10,645 nucleotides of DNA from Bacillota bacterium (GTDB lineage: Bacteria; Bacillota_A; Clostridia; DSM-8532), in assembly GCA_023424865.1 (NCBI GenBank), contig JAFADM010000063.1, positions 1-10,645 of the forward strand, read 5' to 3'. The notes under the pieces are model-generated. The model saw only the letters and a list, made by a program, of their open reading frames with translations, did no database searches and was not told the DNA's origin. The translations under genes were made by a program, and so were the position numbers. This document shows, one piece after another, positions 7,040-10,645 of this stretch; the stretch's first letter is position 1; each line of letters opens with the position of its first letter.

Positions 7040-7726
7040 ATGAAAAGGCATACCGCATTTGCATGGATTTATCTGATTGCCGCCATCGTTCTATCCGCAG
7101 GCATCATTTTTTCCGGAAACCGGGCCAATTATCAGGAGTTTTCCAGAATGACGGTTTCCTACTACGGATCAAGCGGCACAGAGGTTACAGAAATCCAGAA
7201 ACGACTGAAAGCCTGGGGTTATTATCAGGGTACCGTGGACGGCAAATACGGCTATCAGACCTATCAGGCTGTTCGCTATTTTCAAAGCAAAAACGGACTT
7301 AAAGTAGATGGTGTGGCTGGAAAAGCAACCCTTGCAGCCCTCGGCATTCCTTCCAATTTGTCCAATCAGGCTGCAAACAGGGATCTTGAGCTGTTGGCAC
7401 GATGCATTTACGGTGAGGCACGAGGTGAACCCTATGAGGGGCAGGTGGCAGTTGCTGCTGTTATTTTGAACAGGGTTCGCGACAGCCGATTTCCCAACAG
7501 CGTCGCCGGGGTTATTTACCAGCCGGGAGCTTTTGATGCGGTTGCTGACGGACAAATCAACCTGACACCCAATCAGACGGCCTACAATGCTGCAAGAGAT
7601 GCGCTGAACGGCTGGGATCCCACCTATGGCTGCATCTACTACTATAATCCCGTTACAGCCACAAGCAAATGGATTTGGAGCCGCCCCATCGTAGTTAAGA
7701 TCGGAAATCATAATTTTGCAAAGTAA
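7040..7726 (+). CDS. sleB: SleB-type spore cortex-lytic enzyme / cell wall hydrolase
   Basis: A secreted or membrane-anchored peptidoglycan hydrolase, 228 residues. Domains in order: an N-terminal hydrophobic anchor or signal segment (about 7-25); a PG_binding_1 domain (about 43-101) with SSGTEVTEIQKRLKAWGYY and DGVAGKATLAAL; a short linker; and a Hydrolase_2 (SleB/CwlJ) catalytic domain (about 115-226). The catalytic glutamate is most likely E126 in IYGEARGEPYEGQVAVAAVI, followed by LNRVRDSRFPNSV and a YYNP motif (201-204). This is the SleB domain order: SleB is a lytic transglycosylase acting on muramic-lactam-containing spore cortex during germination. GGGAGGT lies 4 nt before the ATG. The usual partner gene ypeB is not next to it. 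A vegetative or mother-cell hydrolase of the same family cannot be excluded. Confidence 0.87.
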   Translation: MKRHTAFAWIYLIAAIVLSAGIIFSGNRANYQEFSRMTVSYYGSSGTEVTEIQKRLKAWGYYQGTVDGKYGYQTYQAVRYFQSKNGLKVDGVAGKATLAALGIPSNLSNQAANRDLELLARCIYGEARGEPYEGQVAVAAVILNRVRDSRFPNSVAGVIYQPGAFDAVADGQINLTPNQTAYNAARDALNGWDPTYGCIYYYNPVTATSKWIWSRPIVVKIGNHNFAK

Positions 7727-7751
7727 GAACCCACCCGCTTAACGCAAGCAT

Positions 7752-7790
7752 GCCTGCGACCAGCCCGGGATGCATGGGCGAGCAGCAGGC
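7752..7790 (+). other. Stem-loop after the hydrolase gene
   Basis: GCCTGC (7752-7757) pairs with GCAGGC (7785-7790), and inside it GCCC (7763-7766) pairs with GGGC (7776-7779), with a 5x5 internal loop. It starts 25 nt after the stop codon but has no T-run downstream, so it is a weak terminator candidate or a 3' stabilising hairpin. Confidence 0.4.
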
Positions 7791-7812
7791 TTATACAAAT
7801 GGCTAACACTAA

Positions 7813-7836
7813 AGCCCCCAACAAAGGTCGGGGGCT
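7813..7836 (-). terminator. Intrinsic terminator of the minus-strand VanW-family gene
   Basis: A perfect 7-bp GC-rich stem (AGCCCCC/GGGGGCT) with a 10-nt loop, 19 nt beyond the stop of the leftward gene. On the minus strand the stem is followed by a modest T-rich tail (TTAGTGTT). On the plus strand no T-tract follows, so it mainly serves the leftward gene, though it may stop rightward read-through too. Confidence 0.65.
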
Positions 7837-7855
7837 ATAAGGCAATGGACTAGGG

Positions 7856-9163
7856 CTATTTGCTGCCTGTCTTTATAGGCTCTTCCGCTTTTTCCACAAC
7901 TGCGGTTACAGGCTCATAGGACGCTTCATACAGCCATGTCCTTTCATTGTTTACAAGCCTTTCCACCTGTACTGTGGAGCCCGGTATGCCCGGTGTAATA
8001 ATCCGGGATTCTCCCGGAGCCAGATTTTCGTTTATGGTATAGGCAGCAGGAGGTTCCTTAACTGCCTTAACCCTTGCATAAACCACGCCGCTTTTCACTT
8101 CTCCTGTTGACAGAAGGGAAAGGGTCAGCGTGTCTCCATTCAAAGACATAAGCACCATAAGGGGCTTTCCAGTAGCATTTTGCCAGGCAAGATTGTCATC
8201 GGAATCATCCATGACTGCCTCCAGACCCGGCTCTGCATAAACTACCGGCTTTTTGGCGCCGGTTCTTTTTGTTACTGTTATTTCGGGCACGCAAAGAACG
8301 GACTGATACAGGCTCGTTGCCGTGCGGTTTAAGCCGTCCTGTCCAAGCTCCCCCGCTAAATCCGCTCCTTGGAGCTCTTCTTTCAAATTAAAGCTCTGTC
8401 CAGGCTCTACGACGACACCATCCAGTTTAGATGCCAAAGCCATAAGCCGGACTCCCAAATTGGAGGGGTAAGGCATTTGAGTCTGTGAGACAAGATATTG
8501 GAAGCTTCCGCCGGTCGTTTCCTGAGATTTTAATAAAGAGAAATAGGGGCCCTCCTCCAGCTTTATGGACAAGGAATCATTTGAAAAGTTACTCATCCTC
8601 TGTTCAAGCTCGCCGGCCAGTTGTTCATAGTCTGGCAGAACACCCGGAATTTCAGGGGTAAAAAAAATCTGTCCGTCCCTTACCTCATATTTTTCTCTAA
8701 GGGTTTCGGTTTCATATTTACCGATACGTTTAATCAGCTCCGTACGCAGCAAATCCGAATTAAGAGCAATTGCGGGAGAGACAGCCATCGGGCGCTCCAA
8801 AAAGGTAAAGAGTCGTTTAAAGATATTTTCGGGCTGGTACGCCTTCAGTGCATCCAGCGTTTTTTCCACATCCAGAAAAGCCCCCACATCCCTATAGGCG
8901 ATGGTGTATACCTCATCGCCTACGGTCAGGGTGAATTTTGCGGATTCTATACCGTTATGGAAATAGGGTTTTGCAAGACTTTCAATTTCCTTTAGTGTTT
9001 TAGTGCCTACCGCCAAATCGCCCAGCTGGGTTCCCGGCGGAAGGTTTTCTCCCTCGTATAAGGACACTGCGGCAAGTCCGGCTCCAACGCCCACAAACGC
9101 TTGAAAAAGAATCCCCAGAAAACATAGATTTTTCTTTATAGACTGCGTTATGTGCTCAAACAT
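7856..9163 (-). CDS. Divergent VanW-family, membrane-anchored protein with G5-like tail
   Basis: A 435-residue protein probably held on the outer face of the membrane by an N-terminal hydrophobic segment (about 12-35). After this comes a YoaR-type putative peptidoglycan-binding region (about 48-205; PG_binding_4-like, seen as alternating hydrophobic strands and LLRTELIKRIGKYE), then a VanW-like core (about 235-350) with LDGVVVEPGQSFNL (247-260), TSLYQSVL (283-290), YAEPGLEAVM (309-318) and DDNLAWQNATGKPLMVLMSL (322-341). Residues 360-425 resemble a G5 domain (PGIPGSTVQVERLVNN, 391-406). The VanW signature usually has a Cys-Gln-Val-Ser-Ser block before the TLY stretch; here it reads GLNRTATSLYQ, so the Cys and Gln are missing. 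The role of VanW is not established even in vancomycin-resistance operons, so I do not infer resistance. AAAGGAAT precedes the ATG. It follows the PRC-barrel gene by 58 nt. Confidence 0.8.
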   Translation of the reverse strand: MFEHITQSIKKNLCFLGILFQAFVGVGAGLAAVSLYEGENLPPGTQLGDLAVGTKTLKEIESLAKPYFHNGIESAKFTLTVGDEVYTIAYRDVGAFLDVEKTLDALKAYQPENIFKRLFTFLERPMAVSPAIALNSDLLRTELIKRIGKYETETLREKYEVRDGQIFFTPEIPGVLPDYEQLAGELEQRMSNFSNDSLSIKLEEGPYFSLLKSQETTGGSFQYLVSQTQMPYPSNLGVRLMALASKLDGVVVEPGQSFNLKEELQGADLAGELGQDGLNRTATSLYQSVLCVPEITVTKRTGAKKPVVYAEPGLEAVMDDSDDNLAWQNATGKPLMVLMSLNGDTLTLSLLSTGEVKSGVVYARVKAVKEPPAAYTINENLAPGESRIITPGIPGSTVQVERLVNNERTWLYEASYEPVTAVVEKAEEPIKTGSK

Positions 9164-9221
9164 GCGCCAATTCCTTTACAACCTGCCAAATACCTTTTAA
9201 GGCTTTGGACGGCTGGGCCCG

Positions 9222-10004
9222 TTAGCCCTCGTAATTCATAAGAAGCTCTACCAGCCGCCCCTGTTCCTTAACCTCCTGAATGGCTTTTTCCGTGAGGATT
9301 TCACCCATTTGGACAATCAGGTCTCCCGAACTGCTGTAAAGGCTCTTGGTGGCTTTTTTGCCCACCAGATAGGCTGCCTGTTGATTTTCAAAGAGTACTG
9401 CCGAATCCGGTTGTGTTTCTTCGCTTAAATCAGAATTTTTTTTTTCCGTTTCTTCCGCGGGTGCCGCAGATGCTGGGCTCACTACTGGGCTGATATTCAG
9501 TTCCTTCTGTTCGAATACAAGCTTTGCGGTGAAGCCTTCCTCCACAACCAGCAGTCGCTCGCTGAAGGTAATAATGACATCCTTGGGAATGATGCCGGTC
9601 TTTTCGTTCTTTTCAAAAGGAATAAAGTCAACACCGGCAATGGAATAGCCGGAATCGCTGTCGATATGAATATCGCCGGCTTCCCCGTAAAGGCTTCCCT
9701 TCTTGGAAAGGACACGAGTTCCCCGAACTGTAACATTCTTCTGCATCAGATCAATAGCTTCGGGAATTTTGACAATATTGCTGATATCCTCCTGCTTTTC
9801 AATGGTGAGGGCGTACTCACCGATGCCCAGAACACGGGCTGCAGGTACAACACCGCCCGACAGAGTGCTTATGCCGCTTTCGATAATGAAGAAATCAACC
9901 GTGCCCTTTGCGGCATTGATTATAACATTCTTCACCTTGCCAATTTCGTTTCCGTCGCTAATGCTGATTACGGGCATTCCTATGATTTGTTGAGCGCTTT
10001 TCAT
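9222..10004 (-). CDS. PRC-barrel domain protein
   Basis: A 260-residue soluble protein. The N-terminal 1-75 is a PRC-barrel: GMPVISISDGNEIGKVKNVI (9-28), then a strand-rich segment with FFIIESG and GVVPAARVLGIGEYALTI. A second PRC-like unit follows (about 88-155; VRGTRVLSKKGSLYGEAGDI, 93-112). Residues 171-205 are an Ala/Pro/Glu/Ser linker. The C-terminal 209-258 has YLVGKKATKSLYSSSGDLIV (212-231) and an Ile-Leu-Thr-Glu segment (236-239), a third short strand-plus-helix unit. PRC-barrels occur in the RNA-processing protein RimM, in photosynthetic reaction centre H subunits and in the sporulation-linked YlmC/YmxH family; this architecture is closest to the last group, but no function can be assigned. 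GAGGGGGT lies upstream of the ATG. It sits between a TPR-like gene (69 nt upstream) and the VanW-family gene and is likely co-transcribed with them. Confidence 0.8.
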   Translation of the reverse strand: MKSAQQIIGMPVISISDGNEIGKVKNVIINAAKGTVDFFIIESGISTLSGGVVPAARVLGIGEYALTIEKQEDISNIVKIPEAIDLMQKNVTVRGTRVLSKKGSLYGEAGDIHIDSDSGYSIAGVDFIPFEKNEKTGIIPKDVIITFSERLLVVEEGFTAKLVFEQKELNISPVVSPASAAPAEETEKKNSDLSEETQPDSAVLFENQQAAYLVGKKATKSLYSSSGDLIVQMGEILTEKAIQEVKEQGRLVELLMNYEG

Positions 10005-10073
10005 CCCTATTGACCCCCTCGTGTTATACTAAAATGATTTGTTGAATTTATAAACCGGCTGTATAGCCATGCT

Positions 10074-10645
10074 TTAAAGATATCTGATTATTTCTGTTTT
10101 AAGGGCTCCGTCCAACAGCTCCCCGGCCTTTGATTCCAAAACGGACAAGGCCCGTTCCTTCTTGTTAAGCTTTTTATATAATGCGCACAGATCGAGGATA
10201 ACGCTTTGTACAAGCCTTTTTTCCGGAGGCTCTTCCAAAAGCTGTTCGTATGCTTGTGCGGCCTTTTCCAGCTGTCCTGCCGTTTTAAACTGAAGCGCTT
10301 CGTGTAAAAGCATTTCAGTTGTTTTTACGACTGCCTTCCCTGTTTCTTCAACTATTTCAGGAGCCAGGGTCAACTCCCTTTCCTCCGTATCTTCTGGGTT
10401 ATCCCAAACCTCCTGCTGTACCGTAAAAGCTTCAAGCCTGTCCGGCAAAGCCTCTGTAGAAATCTCATTCGTATCAGGGCTAAGGTCCGAATCGCGTTTT
10501 AAGGAAGTAACATCAGGCAATTCGGAGACAGCCACATCATCAAAAGCCTCAATGACTTCCTCCTTCACCATAGCCAGCCCTCTCTCAGTCACACTGACAT
10601 CGGATAACACCGGTTCCGGCACAGAATCCGCCTCCAACTTTTCCG
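10074..10645 (-). CDS. TPR-like acidic protein (partial, N-terminus beyond window)
   Basis: The open frame enters from the right edge with no start codon that I trust; a TTG at 10637 is in frame but has no ribosome site and reads better as an internal Leu. About 189 residues are visible. The first ~100 are strongly acidic (Glu/Asp/Ser/Thr/Val-rich, low complexity) and probably disordered. The last ~80 are helical with a TPR-like pattern: LLHEALQFKTAGQLEKAAQA, then YEQLLEEPP, then DLCALYKKLNKKERALSVLE. TPR units usually mediate protein-protein contacts. I do not recognise the family; the missing N-terminus might hold a membrane anchor. It is the first visible gene of the leftward TPR-PRC-VanW group. 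Confidence 0.7.
   Translation of the reverse strand, partial: EKLEADSVPEPVLSDVSVTERGLAMVKEEVIEAFDDVAVSELPDVTSLKRDSDLSPDTNEISTEALPDRLEAFTVQQEVWDNPEDTEERELTLAPEIVEETGKAVVKTTEMLLHEALQFKTAGQLEKAAQAYEQLLEEPPEKRLVQSVILDLCALYKKLNKKERALSVLESKAGELLDGALKTEIIRYL

Noticed and set aside
7169..7711. 180-codon minus-strand frame opposite the SleB gene
   Set aside because: It is antisense to a well-supported domain protein and shows no family features.
7856..9163. Reading the VanW-like gene as a vancomycin-resistance determinant
   Set aside because: No vanH, vanA/B, vanX or vanRS genes are nearby, and VanW-like proteins are common in Clostridia without resistance.
10023..10028. TATAAC on the minus strand before the PRC-barrel gene as a -10 box
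   Set aside because: The start site it implies would fall inside the ribosome binding site, and no -35 lies at 16-18 nt.

Overview
The window looks like chromosomal DNA from a spore-forming, anaerobic Firmicute of class Clostridia. The evidence is a bacterial V/A-type ATPase operon, a SleB-type spore cortex hydrolase, a VanW/PG-binding/G5-like exported protein, a PRC-barrel protein, and strong GGAGG-type ribosome binding sites. I cannot name the genus. I see no tRNA, rRNA, CRISPR array, transposase or phage gene.

Layout. (1) Positions 4160 down to 1 (minus strand) hold the first five genes of a V-type ATPase operon: subunit H/G, C, I, K and the start of F, which runs off the left edge. The catalytic A and B subunits and E and D are not in the window and presumably lie further left. 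(2) Positions 4161-4576 are an AT-rich divergent control region. It has a good minus-strand promoter for the ATPase, overlapped by a repeated GKTATATACC element, and a plus-strand promoter overlapped by two ARG-box-like palindromes exactly 21 bp apart. (3) The plus strand then carries argD (acetylornithine aminotransferase). Next come three small unrecognised genes and a SleB/CwlJ-family cell-wall hydrolase (5881-7726), closely spaced and probably linked to sporulation or germination. (4) A short convergent gap with two stem-loops follows. (5) Positions 10645 down to 7856 (minus strand) carry a 5'-truncated TPR-like protein, a PRC-barrel protein and a divergent VanW-family membrane-anchored protein, ending at a likely terminator.

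How the genes fit together. The ATPase genes encode the membrane rotor and stator (K, I) and part of the central and peripheral stalks (F, C, H/G) of a rotary ion pump or ATP synthase. The K subunit lacks the usual Na+ ligands, so proton coupling is the simpler guess. argD stands alone without other arginine genes, but its promoter appears to be under ArgR control. The SleB gene and the small genes before it form the most obvious unexplained module. The most useful new observations are the paired ARG boxes, the repeated element on the ATPase promoter, the stem-loop between the K and F genes, and the small-protein genes upstream of SleB. Nothing here amounts to a clear new defence or mobile system.
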